A stretch of 64,000 nt of DNA. Origin: Kribbella flavida DSM 17836 (GTDB lineage Bacteria > Actinomycetota > Actinomycetes > Propionibacteriales > Kribbellaceae). Below are positions 49,295-57,906 of this stretch, piece by piece. The DNA lies in NCBI RefSeq assembly GCF_000024345.1, contig NC_013729.1:5952001-6016000 (forward strand). The letters are read 5' to 3'. The notes beneath the pieces were generated by a model. That model saw nothing but the letters and a program-made list of their open reading frames with translations. It ran no database searches and was not told the origin of the DNA. The position numbers and the translations under genes are program-made. How positions within the stretch are numbered: the first letter of the stretch is position 1; each line of letters starts with the position of its first letter.

Positions 49295-50392
49295 TCAGTT
49301 CTTCTTCGCGCCAGACGTTGGACTGAAGCGGAACTCGACCACGTCGCCGTCGGCCATGACGTAGTCCTTGCCTTCCATCCGGACCTTGCCGGCGGACTTG
49401 GCGGCGGCCATCGAGCCGGCTTCGACCAGGTCGTCGAAGGAGACGATCTCGGCCTTGATGAAGCCGCGCTGGAAGTCGGTGTGGATGACGCCGGCGGCCT
49501 CGGGGGCGGTGGCGCCCTTCTTGATCGTCCAGGCGCGCGACTCCTTCGGCCCCGCGGTCAGGTAGGTCTGCAGGCCGAGGGTCTCGAAGCCGACCCGGGC
49601 CAGCACGTCCAGGCCGGGCTCCTCGACGCCCATCTCGGCGAGCATCTCGCGGGCCTCGTCCTCGTCGCCCAGCTCGACCAGCTCGGCCTCGAACTTGGCG
49701 TCCAGGAAGATCGCCTCGGCCGGCGCGACCAGGTCGCGCATCTGCTGCTTGAGCGACTCGTCGGCCAGCTCGTCGGCGTCGCAGTTGAAGACGAACAGGT
49801 ACGGCTTGGCCGTCATCAGCATCAGCTCGCGGATCGCGTCGCGGTCCACCGTCGTCGCGATGATCGGCGTACCGGCCTCGAGGTGCTTCTGCGCCTCGCG
49901 CACCGCCTCCAGGACCGCGACGCTCTCCTTCTTCAGCCGGGCTTCCTTCTCCAGCCGCGGGATCGCCTTCTCGACGGTCTGCAGGTCGGCCAGGATCAGC
50001 TCGGTCTGGATGGTGGAGATGTCGTCGGCCGGCGAGACCTTGCCGTCGACGTGGGTGACGTCGTCGTCGCGGAACACCCGGGTGACCTGGCAGATCGCGT
50101 CCGACTCGCGGATGTGGCTGAGGAACTTGTTGCCCAGCCCCTCACCCTCCGAGGCGCCGCGCACGATGCCGGCGATGTCGACGAACTGCACGGTGGCCGG
50201 CAGCTGCTTGGCGGAGCCGAAGATCTCGGCCAGCGTGCCCAGCCGCGCGTCCGGCACCCCCACCACGCCGACGTTGGGCTCGATCGTCGCGAACGGGTAG
50301 TTCGCCGCGAGCACGTTGTTCTTGGTCAGCGCGTTGAAGAGCGTGGACTTGCCCGCGTTGGGGAGCCCGACGATTCCGATGGAGAGTGCCAC
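49295..50392 (-). CDS. ychF: Redox/ribosome-associated GTPase YchF (OBG family), 3' end replaced by the element
   Basis: A 365-residue GTPase. G1 is GIVGLPNAGKSTLFNALT, switch region NYPFATIEPNVGVV, G3 DIAGIVRGASEGEGLGNKFL; the C-terminal TGS domain has FETLGLQTYLTAGPKESRAWTIKKGATAPEAAGVIHTDFQRGFIKAEI. YchF normally ends ...VVEFRFNV; here it reads VVEFRFSPTSGAKKN, because the last codons come from the integrated element. The lost native end sits at 36807-36830. The protein should still fold. GTG start (VALSIGIVGLP) with TACCCT eight bases before it. Confidence 0.95.
   Translation of the reverse strand: MALSIGIVGLPNAGKSTLFNALTKNNVLAANYPFATIEPNVGVVGVPDARLGTLAEIFGSAKQLPATVQFVDIAGIVRGASEGEGLGNKFLSHIRESDAICQVTRVFRDDDVTHVDGKVSPADDISTIQTELILADLQTVEKAIPRLEKEARLKKESVAVLEAVREAQKHLEAGTPIIATTVDRDAIRELMLMTAKPYLFVFNCDADELADESLKQQMRDLVAPAEAIFLDAKFEAELVELGDEDEAREMLAEMGVEEPGLDVLARVGFETLGLQTYLTAGPKESRAWTIKKGATAPEAAGVIHTDFQRGFIKAEIVSFDDLVEAGSMAAAKSAGKVRMEGKDYVMADGDVVEFRFSPTSGAKKN
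49324..49336. repeat. attR core within the ychF 3' end
   Basis: Second copy of tgaagcggaactc. On the minus strand it encodes E-F-R-F of YchF. To its left the sequence is of element origin and encodes the new tail and stop. Confidence 0.85.
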
Positions 50393-50487
50393 GGACGCCA
50401 AGGGTACGCGCCCGTCCCGGCTCGCCCCAATCCGCGCAGGCTCGGCCCTCGGACGAACCACCCGCGGACCTGCGGCGTCTCCCCACT

Positions 50488-51429
50488 GTGACGACAGGAA
50501 AAAGGGCCGAGACTTCGTCACGCGTCGTGTCCGCGTGCTCGCAGCTTCTGCGGTTCGGCTGGCTGCAGGTGGTGTCCTGCCTGTTCCCCTTCGCGCTGTT
50601 CGTGGGGCTCGCCGTCGCGCAGTACGCCGACCTCCCGATCCCCCGGTACGACGCTCTGCTGGTCTACTGCCTCGCCCTGACCGCGCTCTTCAGGGTGGTC
50701 GGGCTGGAGACGTGGCGGGAGGTCGCGGTGATCTTCGGCTTCCACCTCGTCGGGCTGGCGCTGGAGCTGTTCAAGGTGCAGGTCGGGTCCTGGCAGTACC
50801 CGGGCGACGCGGTCACCAAGATCGCCGGCGTGCCGCTGTTCGCCGGGTTCATGTACGCCGCGGTCGGCAGCTACCTCTGCCAGGCCTGGCGGCGGTTCGA
50901 CCTGCGGGTGAGCGGCTACCGGCCGGTGGCGACGACGCTGCTCGCGGTCGCGGTCTACGCGAACTTCTTCACCCACCACTGGATCGTCGACCTGCGGGTG
51001 CCGATCGCGATCGCGCTGCTGCTGACGCTACGGCGTACGTGGGTGTTCTACTCGGTCGGCCGGCGGCGGTACCGGATGCCGCTCGCGGTCTCGTTCGTGC
51101 TGATCGGCTTCTTCCTCTGGCTGGCCGAGAACGCCGGCACCTTTCTCGACGCGTGGAACTACCCCGACCAGGTCGACGTCTGGCAGCTCGTGCATCCGGC
51201 GAAGTTCGGCGCCTGGGCGTTGCTGGTCAGCATGAGCTTCGTACTGGTGGCGAGCGTGAAGTCGTTGGAGGGCAAGCTCTACCACCGCGGCGCGGTCGCC
51301 ACCGTCAGCACGCCGCAGGCGACCCGGCCGACCGCGGCCGACGCCGCGCAGCTGGCTGACGCGAAAGCGACCGAGATCTCTCTGCAACACGGAAAAGTCA
51401 ACCGGGGCAGGGATCCGGGCGTCTCCTGA
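50488..51429 (+). CDS. DUF817-family membrane protein
   Basis: A 313-residue integral membrane protein with about eight helices, among them VSCLFPFALFVGLAVAQYADL and LLVYCLALTALFRVVGLETW. The sequence FGFHLVGLALELFKVQVGSWQYPG followed by AGVPLFAGFMYAAVGSYLCQAWRRF is typical of DUF817 proteins, whose function is unknown. A hydrophilic tail of about 50 residues follows. The GTG at 50488 is chosen; others are possible. It is divergent from ychF. Confidence 0.8.
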   Translation: MTTGKRAETSSRVVSACSQLLRFGWLQVVSCLFPFALFVGLAVAQYADLPIPRYDALLVYCLALTALFRVVGLETWREVAVIFGFHLVGLALELFKVQVGSWQYPGDAVTKIAGVPLFAGFMYAAVGSYLCQAWRRFDLRVSGYRPVATTLLAVAVYANFFTHHWIVDLRVPIAIALLLTLRRTWVFYSVGRRRYRMPLAVSFVLIGFFLWLAENAGTFLDAWNYPDQVDVWQLVHPAKFGAWALLVSMSFVLVASVKSLEGKLYHRGAVATVSTPQATRPTAADAAQLADAKATEISLQHGKVNRGRDPGVS

Positions 51430-51486
51430 GTGACGCTCCTTGAGGGGGAGCCGCTGGGGAATCCGCCTGATCTGCAAGGGAGCACC

Positions 51487-52263
51487 ATGTCCCGAAAGCT
51501 TGCCGCTGCCATCGGCACGGCCACCGCCGTCCTCCTGCTGGCCGGCGGCCTGGTCGCCGTCACGCTGGGACGTTCCGCTCCACCGAAGCCGGTCGTCGCC
51601 TCGAGCAGTACGCCGTCCTCGGCGGCGCCGGCCACCACCCCGACCACGTCGCCGGTGTCCACGCACACCCCGGGCCGCAGGTCCGGCGAACCGGTCGCCG
51701 ACCCGACCGCGGCGCTCGTCGCGGGGAACCGGAACGTGCTCTTCCTCAGCTTCGACGACGGCCCGGACCCGGTCTGGACGCCGAGGATCCTGCAGGTCCT
51801 GCGCAAGCACGGCGCGCACGCCACGTTCTTCCAGCTCGGCACGATGCAGGCGCAGTACCCGGCCTTGCGCGCGCAGATCCTTGCCGAGGGCAACACGATC
51901 GGCAGCCACTCGATCAGTCACCCGCAGCTGACCGCGCTGTCGGCGGCCCGGCGGCACCACGAAATCTTCGGCGGCCCGCGCTCGAAGTGCTTCCGCCCGC
52001 CGTACGGCGCGACGAACCCGAAGGTCCGCGCCGAGATCAAGGCTGCGGGCATGGCCGAGGTGCTCTGGGACATCGACCCACGCGACTGGGCCAAGCCCGG
52101 CGCCACGAAGATCGTGAACAACATCCTCCACCACGCCCACCGGCACAACATCATCCTGCTGCACGACGGCGGCGGCGTCCGCGCGCAGACCGTTGCCGCG
52201 CTCGACAGGGTGCTGCCACTGCTCAAGGCCCGCGGCTTCAGCTTCCCCGCGATGAACTGCTGA
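51487..52263 (+). CDS. Secreted polysaccharide deacetylase (CE4/NodB)
   Basis: A 258-residue exported protein. Signal/anchor helix LAAAIGTATAVLLLAGGLVAVTLG, a Ser/Thr/Pro linker to about residue 75, then a NodB domain: FLSFDDGPDPVWTPRILQVL (metal Asp pair), TIGSHSISHPQLTALS (His-x3-His), CFRPPYGATNP, DIDPRDWAKPG and ILLHDGGG. All CE4 motifs are present, so activity on peptidoglycan or chitin-like polymers is likely. GGAG six bases before the ATG; an upstream in-frame start lacks this. Confidence 0.92.
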   Translation: MSRKLAAAIGTATAVLLLAGGLVAVTLGRSAPPKPVVASSSTPSSAAPATTPTTSPVSTHTPGRRSGEPVADPTAALVAGNRNVLFLSFDDGPDPVWTPRILQVLRKHGAHATFFQLGTMQAQYPALRAQILAEGNTIGSHSISHPQLTALSAARRHHEIFGGPRSKCFRPPYGATNPKVRAEIKAAGMAEVLWDIDPRDWAKPGATKIVNNILHHAHRHNIILLHDGGGVRAQTVAALDRVLPLLKARGFSFPAMNC

Positions 52264-52300
52264 CAGGAAATTGTCGGCGTTCTATGTCACTGTCGGTGCC

Positions 52301-53530
52301 ATGACCGGTACGACGCTGTTGTTGGTGCTGCTCTTCCTCGTCATCGGGCTCGCGCTCGGGGCTGGGTTCGGGGTGCTCTGGTCGCGCGGGCGCGACGGTG
52401 CCGCGCTGGCCAGGATCACCGCCGAGCGCGACGCCGCGGAGGATCGCGTGGTGGAGCTGACCCAGGAGCGGCACACGGTCGGTCAGCAGATGTCCGGCCA
52501 GGCCGTCGTCAAGGAGGCGCTGGACCGGTTGCATGCCCAGCTCAACCAGTTGGAGAAAGGCCGCGCAGCCTGGCAGTCGCAGCTCCACCAGCAGGTCAAC
52601 GAGGTGCGGATGAGCGGTGAGGCGCTGCGACGGGAGACCGCCTCGCTGTCGACCGCGCTGCGCAAGCCACAGGTCCGCGGCCGCTGGGGCGAGCTGCACC
52701 TGCGCCGGACCGTCGAGCTGGCCGGCATGGTCGCGCACTGCGACTTCACCGAGCAGACCTCGACAGCGACCGACGACGGCATGCTGCGGCCCGACCTGGT
52801 GGTCCGGCTTGCCGAGGGCAAGAACCTGGTCGTGGACTCAAAGGTCCCGCTGGCCGCGTTCCTGGAGGCGGCCGAGAGCGACGACGCCGACTTCCGCGAG
52901 GAGCGCCTGCGCGCCCACGCCCGGCACCTGCGCACGCACGTCGACCAACTGTCGGCGAAGTCGTACTGGGCGCGGCTCCCGTCCACCCCCGAGTTCGTCA
53001 TCCTCTTCGTTCCCGGCGAGTCGTTCCTCTCCGCCGCCCTGGATGTCGAGCCGTCCCTGCTCGAGTACGCCGCCGAGCGCCGGGTCATCCTGGCGACACC
53101 GACCACGCTGATCGCGACCTTGCGCGCCGCGGCGTACGCGTGGAACCAGTCGGCGCTCACCGAGTCGGCCCAACAGGTGTTCGAGCTCGGCCGCGAGCTC
53201 TACGAACGGCTCAGCACGATGGGCGACCACCTCGGCCGGGTCGGCCGGTCGCTCACCTCGGCGGTCGACGCGTACAACCGGACGGTCGGCTCGTTCGAGA
53301 GCCGGGTCTTCACCACCGCCCGCAAGCTGCGCGACCTGCACGTCACCGAGGCGGAGCTGGCGGCGATGGAAACCATCGAGGCCTCCGTCCGGCCACTCGC
53401 CGCGCCCGAGTTGCTGGCCCTCGACGAACCGGACGACGCAACCCGCCGCTGGATCCCGACCCCGCCGGTCGACCGGAGCCGGCCCGACGGTCCTGCCCCG
53501 CTGCCCGGCTTCGACGCGCAGACCGGCTGA
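52301..53530 (+). CDS. rmuC: DNA recombination protein RmuC
   Basis: A 409-residue RmuC homologue: N-terminal membrane helix (TLLLVLLFLVIGLALGAGFGVLW), coiled coil to about residue 125, then the conserved nuclease-like core VRGRWGELHLRRTVELAGMVAHCDFTEQ, RPDLVVRLAEGKNLVVDSKVPLAAF, AKSYWARLPSTPEFVILFVPGESFLSAAL and VILATPTTLIATLRAAAYAW. RmuC is linked to recombination control and, in some bacteria, defence against foreign DNA. The ATG at 52301 gives the family's normal N-terminus. Confidence 0.93.
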   Translation: MTGTTLLLVLLFLVIGLALGAGFGVLWSRGRDGAALARITAERDAAEDRVVELTQERHTVGQQMSGQAVVKEALDRLHAQLNQLEKGRAAWQSQLHQQVNEVRMSGEALRRETASLSTALRKPQVRGRWGELHLRRTVELAGMVAHCDFTEQTSTATDDGMLRPDLVVRLAEGKNLVVDSKVPLAAFLEAAESDDADFREERLRAHARHLRTHVDQLSAKSYWARLPSTPEFVILFVPGESFLSAALDVEPSLLEYAAERRVILATPTTLIATLRAAAYAWNQSALTESAQQVFELGRELYERLSTMGDHLGRVGRSLTSAVDAYNRTVGSFESRVFTTARKLRDLHVTEAELAAMETIEASVRPLAAPELLALDEPDDATRRWIPTPPVDRSRPDGPAPLPGFDAQTG

Positions 53531-53625
53531 CCCGCCGACGGGCCGACCCGGGCGGCAGGCAGACCCGGGCGACGGGCCAACTCGGGCGGCGGGCCGACTG
53601 GGCAACCCGGCAGATCCGGGTCAGG
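53529..53625. repeat. Degenerate 17-bp tandem repeats
   Basis: Five to six imperfect copies of a 17-base unit (gacccgggcgacgggcc) run directly from the rmuC stop codon. Units diverge at several positions. The rest of the gap before the LacI-type operator shows nothing else. No function is evident. Confidence 0.6.
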
Positions 53626-53699
53626 TTTTTCGAGACTCTTCGTGCCGCTCCGACCACGACGCGCTACGGCAGCGTCGGGAATCCGCCGCGCCTCCGGCA

Positions 53700-53741
53700 T
53701 TGACAACGGTGGTCCGCTGTCCAACGATGAGAGCGCTCTCA
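53700..53741 (+). promoter_or_regulatory. Promoter with LacI-type operator before the GH64 gene
   Basis: TTGACA (53700-53705), a 17-bp spacer and AACGAT (53723-53728) form a sigma-A-like promoter; a perfect 14-bp palindrome TGAGAGCGCTCTCA (53728-53741) begins at the -10's last base. This is the classic TGRGAGCGCTCYCA operator of actinobacterial LacI-type sugar regulators such as CebR, so the glucanase is probably induced by its degradation product. The leader is long (about 155 bases). Confidence 0.8.
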
Positions 53742-53895
53742 CCCATCCGGTGATCCACCGTCCCTCATCGGATGAGCCGTGAGCACCGGTGATTTCCACC
53801 GTGGTCCGCCCTGCTGCGCCCTGGTAACGCAGCGCCGGCGTGGACCGGCCGGTGCTCCACCTTCTCTCGCATGGGACAGACCTGAGGAGGAGTTT

Positions 53896-55086
53896 GTGCG
53901 CATCAAACCGAAGCTGCTCGCGGTGCTCGCCGCCGCGGCCACCGTCGCCGCCGGGCTGACCGCCACCGTCTCGGCCCCCGCCGAAGCGGTTCCGGCGACC
54001 ATTCCGCTGAAGATCACCAACAACTCCGGCCGCGGCGAGCCGGTCTACATCTACAACCTGGGCACCAACCTCGCGACCGGCCAGCAGGGCTGGGCCGATG
54101 CCAACGGAACCTTCCACCCCTGGCCGGCCGGCGGCAACCCGCCGACGCCGGCACCGGACGCCTCGATCGCCGGGCCTGCGAACGGCCAGTCGATCACGCT
54201 CCGGATGCCGAAGTTCTCCGGCCGGGTCTACTTCTCCTACGGCCAGAAGCTGGTCTTCAAGCTGACCACCGGCGGCCTGGTCCAGCCCGCGGTGCAGAAC
54301 CCGAGCGACCCGAACCGCAACATCTTGTTCAACTGGACCGAGTACACGCTGAACGACTCCGGCCTGTGGATCAACAGCACCCAGGTCGACATGTTCTCCG
54401 CCCCGTACGCCGTCGGCGTGCAGCGCGCCGACGGGACCACGAAGGTCACCGGCCACCTCAAGCCCGGCGGGTACAACGGCTTCTTCACCGCCCTGCGCGG
54501 CCAGCCCGGCGGCTGGGCCAACCTGATCCAGACAGCACCCAACGGTACGGTCCTGCGCGCCCTCGCCCCGTCGTACGGCGTGGAGATCGGCGCGTTGCCG
54601 GCCACGGTGATGGACGACTACGTGAACCGGGTCTGGTCGAAGTACAGCACGCAGACGCTGACCGTGACGCCGTTCACCGACCAGCCGAACATCAAGTACT
54701 TCGGCCGGGTGTCGGGCAACGTCATGAACTTCACCAACAGCTCCGGCCAGGTGGTGACGTCGTTCCAGAAGCCGAACTCGGCCAGCATCTTCGGCTGCGC
54801 CGGCCTGCTCGACGCCCCGAACGACCTGGTCCGCGGCCCGATCTCGCGCACACTCTGCGCCGGGTTCAACCGCTCGACGCTGCTGACCAACCCCAACCAG
54901 CCCGACAGCAGCAACGTCGACTTCTACAAGGACGTCGTCACCAACCACTACTCGCGCAAGATCCACGCGCAGATGGCCGACGGCAAGGCGTACGGCTTCG
55001 CGTTCGACGACGTCGGCGCGCACGAGTCCCTGGTCCACGACGGCAACCCGCAGCAGGCCTACATCACGCTCGACCCGTTCAACTGA
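53896..55086 (+). CDS. Secreted beta-1,3-glucanase, glycoside hydrolase family 64
   Basis: A 396-residue secreted enzyme. Signal peptide VRIKPKLLAVLAAAATVAAGLTATVSAPAEA, cleavage about residue 31. The GH64 thaumatin-like fold appears in PLKITNNSGRGEPVYIYNLG, FNWTEYTLNDSGLWINSTQVDMFSAP (catalytic Glu and Asp), GYNGFFTALRGQPGGW and YGFAFDDVGAHESLVHDGNPQQAYITLDPF. GH64 enzymes release laminaripentaose from beta-1,3-glucan such as fungal cell wall. GTG start with GAGGAGGAG six bases upstream. Controlled by a LacI-type operator; ends with a terminator. Confidence 0.92.
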   Translation: MRIKPKLLAVLAAAATVAAGLTATVSAPAEAVPATIPLKITNNSGRGEPVYIYNLGTNLATGQQGWADANGTFHPWPAGGNPPTPAPDASIAGPANGQSITLRMPKFSGRVYFSYGQKLVFKLTTGGLVQPAVQNPSDPNRNILFNWTEYTLNDSGLWINSTQVDMFSAPYAVGVQRADGTTKVTGHLKPGGYNGFFTALRGQPGGWANLIQTAPNGTVLRALAPSYGVEIGALPATVMDDYVNRVWSKYSTQTLTVTPFTDQPNIKYFGRVSGNVMNFTNSSGQVVTSFQKPNSASIFGCAGLLDAPNDLVRGPISRTLCAGFNRSTLLTNPNQPDSSNVDFYKDVVTNHYSRKIHAQMADGKAYGFAFDDVGAHESLVHDGNPQQAYITLDPFN

Positions 55087-55101
55087 CCCGCCTCTGCGCT
55101 T

Positions 55102-55143
55102 CCCCGGGCCCTCGCCGCAGCTGCCGTGGCGGGGGGCCCGGGG
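55102..55143 (+). terminator. Hairpin terminator after the GH64 gene
   Basis: A perfect 10-bp outer stem (ccccgggccc / gggcccgggg) extended inward by tcgcc/ggcgg-like pairing, 15 bp after the glucanase stop codon. Confidence 0.75.
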
Positions 55144-55316
55144 TCGTTCTCGTCTCGACCTCCGCGGGGCCTGCTCCCCCGACATCGATCACGAGTTGAA
55201 CTCGTTCGGAGATCGGCTCAACCTTTCGGCCCGGCTCGGGCATCACACTGCCGACCAGGTCGGTCGACGGTGCCGGCGTGTCACGGGTACCGCCAGGGGG
55301 TGAGGGGAAGCCGCGG

Positions 55317-55862
55317 ATGGATCCAGGACTGGACGAGGAGTTCGCCGAGTTCGTGAACGGGCGGTTCACCGCGCTGCAGCGGTTCGGCTACCTGCTCACC
55401 GGTGAGTGGCACCTCGCCGAGGACCTGGTGCAGACCTCGCTGACCAAGGTCTGGTTCCACCGCAAGTCCCTGCGCAGCGGCAACGCGCTGGAGAGCTACA
55501 CCCGCACGGTGATGGTGAACACGAGCACCCAGTGGTGGCGCCGCAAGTGGAAGGGCGAAACCCCCACCGAAACCCTACCCGAACCGGCCGCTCCGTCGGA
55601 GTTCGGCACCGTGGACGACCGCGACCAGCTGCTGCGCGCGCTGGCCACCCTGCCGCGGCGGACCCGCGCCGCGCTCGTCCTGCGCTTCTTCGAGGACCTG
55701 CCCGACGCCGAGATCGCGAAGGTGATGGGCTGCTCCGTCGGCACGGTGAAGAGCACCGTCTCCCGCGGTCTGGCCAAGCTGCGCGAGCACCACCTGCTGA
55801 CCGAGACCAATTCCCCGACCCCTGCCCCCCGCCCGACTGGAGGGCTGACCTGTGACCGATGA
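55317..55862 (+). CDS. SigE-family ECF RNA polymerase sigma factor
   Basis: A 181-residue ECF sigma factor. Region 2: FAEFVNGRFTALQRFGYLLTGEWHLAEDLVQTSLTKVWFH; region 4: RALATLPRRTRAALVLRFFEDLPDAEIAKVMGCSVGTVKSTVSRGLAKLREH. This is the SigE-type group common in Streptomyces-related actinobacteria. GAGGGGAAG precedes the ATG at 55317. Its last 11 bases overlap the start of the next gene, a membrane protein likely to act as its partner. Confidence 0.93.
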   Translation: MDPGLDEEFAEFVNGRFTALQRFGYLLTGEWHLAEDLVQTSLTKVWFHRKSLRSGNALESYTRTVMVNTSTQWWRRKWKGETPTETLPEPAAPSEFGTVDDRDQLLRALATLPRRTRAALVLRFFEDLPDAEIAKVMGCSVGTVKSTVSRGLAKLREHHLLTETNSPTPAPRPTGGLTCDR

Positions 55863-56700
55863 GCTGAGGGACAAGTTCCGCGCGCTGGTCGCGGACGCGC
55901 CACCGCCGACCGGCGTACCGAGCGACGCCGTCTTCGCGCGGATCCGGACCGTACGCCGCCGACGGGCCACCGGCGCCGTCGCCGGCCTCACGACCGCGGC
56001 CGTCGCCGCGATCGCCTTTGCCGCCGGCAACGTGACCGGCGTCGATTCCGCCCCACCGGTCACCCACACCCCGAACGGCCCGGCGCCCGTGGTCACGGTG
56101 ACGCGCACCCAGACCGCGACCTCGGCTCCGACCGTGCCGAGACCGTCGATCTCGGTCTCCGCAGCGCCACTGGGCCCCAGCGAGACGGCCCGTAGCACCC
56201 CACCGCCGAGCGGTACCCCGAAGCCGCCGCCGGTGGTCGACCCGACGCCCCCGCCGTCGTCGACGACGACAACGGCGACGACCAGCGCGCCCGAGCCCAA
56301 GCCCAAGACCAGGGTGAGGTTCTGGTTCTACCCGAAGGTCGAGGGCCTGACCGTGACGCTGTTCGTCGACGCCGCGGGCGTGGTGCTGGAACCGGTCCCC
56401 GAAGAGGGCGGCGAGCTCGGATCGAGCGCGTTCCACGACAACCTGTTCAACGGCATCTACTGGTGGGGCGACGGCACCGTCCAGGAAGAGGACAAAGACG
56501 CGGGCATCAGCTGCACCGGCGCGAAGAAGGTTGTCGACCACAAGGGCATCGAGCAGATCGGCACCCCGCACACCTACAAGAAACCCGGCCTCTACGGGAT
56601 CGCGTACCGCGTCACCTACTGCACGCCGGACGGGCCACGGCAGTACACCCATGTGCAGGACGTACCGGTTCCCGGACCGTCGGCTTCACCGTCGCCGTAG
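55852..56700 (+). CDS. Membrane protein coupled to the ECF sigma factor (possible anti-sigma/sensor)
   Basis: A 282-residue protein: cytoplasmic N-terminus (TDELRDKFRALVADAPPPTGVPSDAVFARIRTVRRRRA), one transmembrane helix (TGAVAGLTTAAVAAIAFAAGNV), then a long Pro/Thr/Ser-rich extracytoplasmic linker (to about 145) and a beta-rich C-terminal domain with two Cys (DAGISCTGAKK...YRVTYCTPDG). The 11-base overlap with the sigma gene argues for a functional pair. It lacks an HxxxCxxC zinc-anti-sigma motif, so a different mode of control is possible. Confidence 0.72.
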   Translation: MTDELRDKFRALVADAPPPTGVPSDAVFARIRTVRRRRATGAVAGLTTAAVAAIAFAAGNVTGVDSAPPVTHTPNGPAPVVTVTRTQTATSAPTVPRPSISVSAAPLGPSETARSTPPPSGTPKPPPVVDPTPPPSSTTTTATTSAPEPKPKTRVRFWFYPKVEGLTVTLFVDAAGVVLEPVPEEGGELGSSAFHDNLFNGIYWWGDGTVQEEDKDAGISCTGAKKVVDHKGIEQIGTPHTYKKPGLYGIAYRVTYCTPDGPRQYTHVQDVPVPGPSASPSP

Positions 56701-56763
56701 CGGCCGCACAGGGAGGCGTCCGGGCAGCGCTGGCCCGGGCGCAGGCGGTACGCCGTACCGGGC

Positions 56764-57786
56764 TCAGGCGTGGTCGGAAGTGCCGGTGGTGGGCAGGCCG
56801 GCGGCCTTGAGGTCGGTGCGGAGCTCGCGGGGCAGGGCGAAGGTGAGGCTCTCCTCCGCGGTGGTGACCTCCTGGACCTCGCCGTAGCCGCGGGCGGCCA
56901 GCCAGTCGAGCACGTCGCGGACGAGGATCTCCGGCACGCTCGCGCCGCTGGTGACGCCGACCGAGTCGACACCCTCCAGCCAGGCCTCGTCGATCTCGTC
57001 GGCGTAGTCGACCAGGTAGCCGGCCTTGGCGCCGTGCTCGACGGCGACCTCGACCAGGCGGACCGAGTTCGACGAGTTGCGGGAGCCGACGACGATCATC
57101 AGGTCGGCGTCCGCGGCGAGCTTCTTGACCGCGGCCTGGCGGTTCTGGGTGGCGTAGCAGATGTCGTCGCTCGGCGGGTCCTGCAGGTGCGGGAACCGCT
57201 CGCGCAGCCGGCGCACCGTCTCCATCGTCTCGTCGACCGACAGCGTGGTCTGGGACAGCCAGACCACCTTCTCCGGGTCGCGGACCTCGACGTTCGGCAC
57301 GTCGCCCGGGCCGTCCACCAGGTGGATGTGCTCGGGCGCCTCGCCGCTCGTGCCGATGACCTCCTCGTGGCCCTCGTGGCCGATCAGCAGGATGTCGTAG
57401 TCGGTGGCGGCGAACCGCTTGGCCTCGTGGTGCACCTTGGTGACCAGCGGGCAGGTCGCGTCGATCGTCTTCAGCTGCCGCGCGGCGGCCTCCTGGTGCA
57501 CCACCGGCGCGACGCCGTGCGCGGAGAAGATCACCGTCTCGCCCTCGGGCACCTCGTCGGTCTCGTCGACGAAGATCGCGCCGCGGGCCTGCAGGGTCTG
57601 CACGACGTGCTTGTTGTGCACGATCTCCTTGCGCACGTAGACCGGCGGGCCGTACAGGTCGAGCGCCTTCTCGACCGCGACCACCGCCCGGTCCACGCCG
57701 GCGCAGTACCCGCGCGGGGCCGCGAGCAGCACCCGCTTGGTCTTCAGCGCGGTGGGCGTACCGATGGTCTCAGGCTGGGCAGTCAC
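56764..57786 (-). CDS. ispH: 4-hydroxy-3-methylbut-2-enyl diphosphate reductase
   Basis: A 340-residue [4Fe-4S] enzyme for the last step of the MEP pathway, giving IPP and DMAPP. Cluster Cys residues lie in [27 protein letters not shown] and [13 protein letters not shown]; substrate-site [19 protein letters not shown] and GASVPEILV are intact. GTG start at 57786; TACGAT six bases upstream marks a leaderless promoter and rules out an 18-codon longer start. It is monocistronic and convergent with the sigma/membrane pair. Confidence 0.96.
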   Translation of the reverse strand: MTAQPETIGTPTALKTKRVLLAAPRGYCAGVDRAVVAVEKALDLYGPPVYVRKEIVHNKHVVQTLQARGAIFVDETDEVPEGETVIFSAHGVAPVVHQEAAARQLKTIDATCPLVTKVHHEAKRFAATDYDILLIGHEGHEEVIGTSGEAPEHIHLVDGPGDVPNVEVRDPEKVVWLSQTTLSVDETMETVRRLRERFPHLQDPPSDDICYATQNRQAAVKKLAADADLMIVVGSRNSSNSVRLVEVAVEHGAKAGYLVDYADEIDEAWLEGVDSVGVTSGASVPEILVRDVLDWLAARGYGEVQEVTTAEESLTFALPRELRTDLKAAGLPTTGTSDHA

Positions 57787-57906
57787 GCCCCCATCGTACG
57801 GGGCGCCGCCGGCTCGTCCCGAGCCCGTGGCGCAGCTCACCCGGCCACTTTCCGCGCGACCGCGCGATGCCGCGTCAGTGGGCCGTGACGCAGATCACCC
57901 GCCGCG

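Larger units (their letters stand above)
36815..49336. mobile_element. Actinomycete integrative and conjugative element (AICE) in the 3' end of ychF
   Basis: The unit between the two 13-bp cores is about 12,509 bp. It carries a large serine recombinase at its left end, a prim-pol plus DUF3987 helicase replication pair, an FtsK/TraB-type translocase with a Spd-like membrane protein, small conserved AICE proteins (DUF6284-like, RRQRL-type zinc protein), a clt-like repeat array, an XRE regulator with an HD protein, an excisionase-like HTH and a cargo gene. Classic AICEs use tyrosine integrases at tRNA genes; this one uses a serine integrase and a protein gene. All modules look intact, so the element may be mobile. 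The displaced ychF tail at the left end proves the insertion point. Confidence 0.9.
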
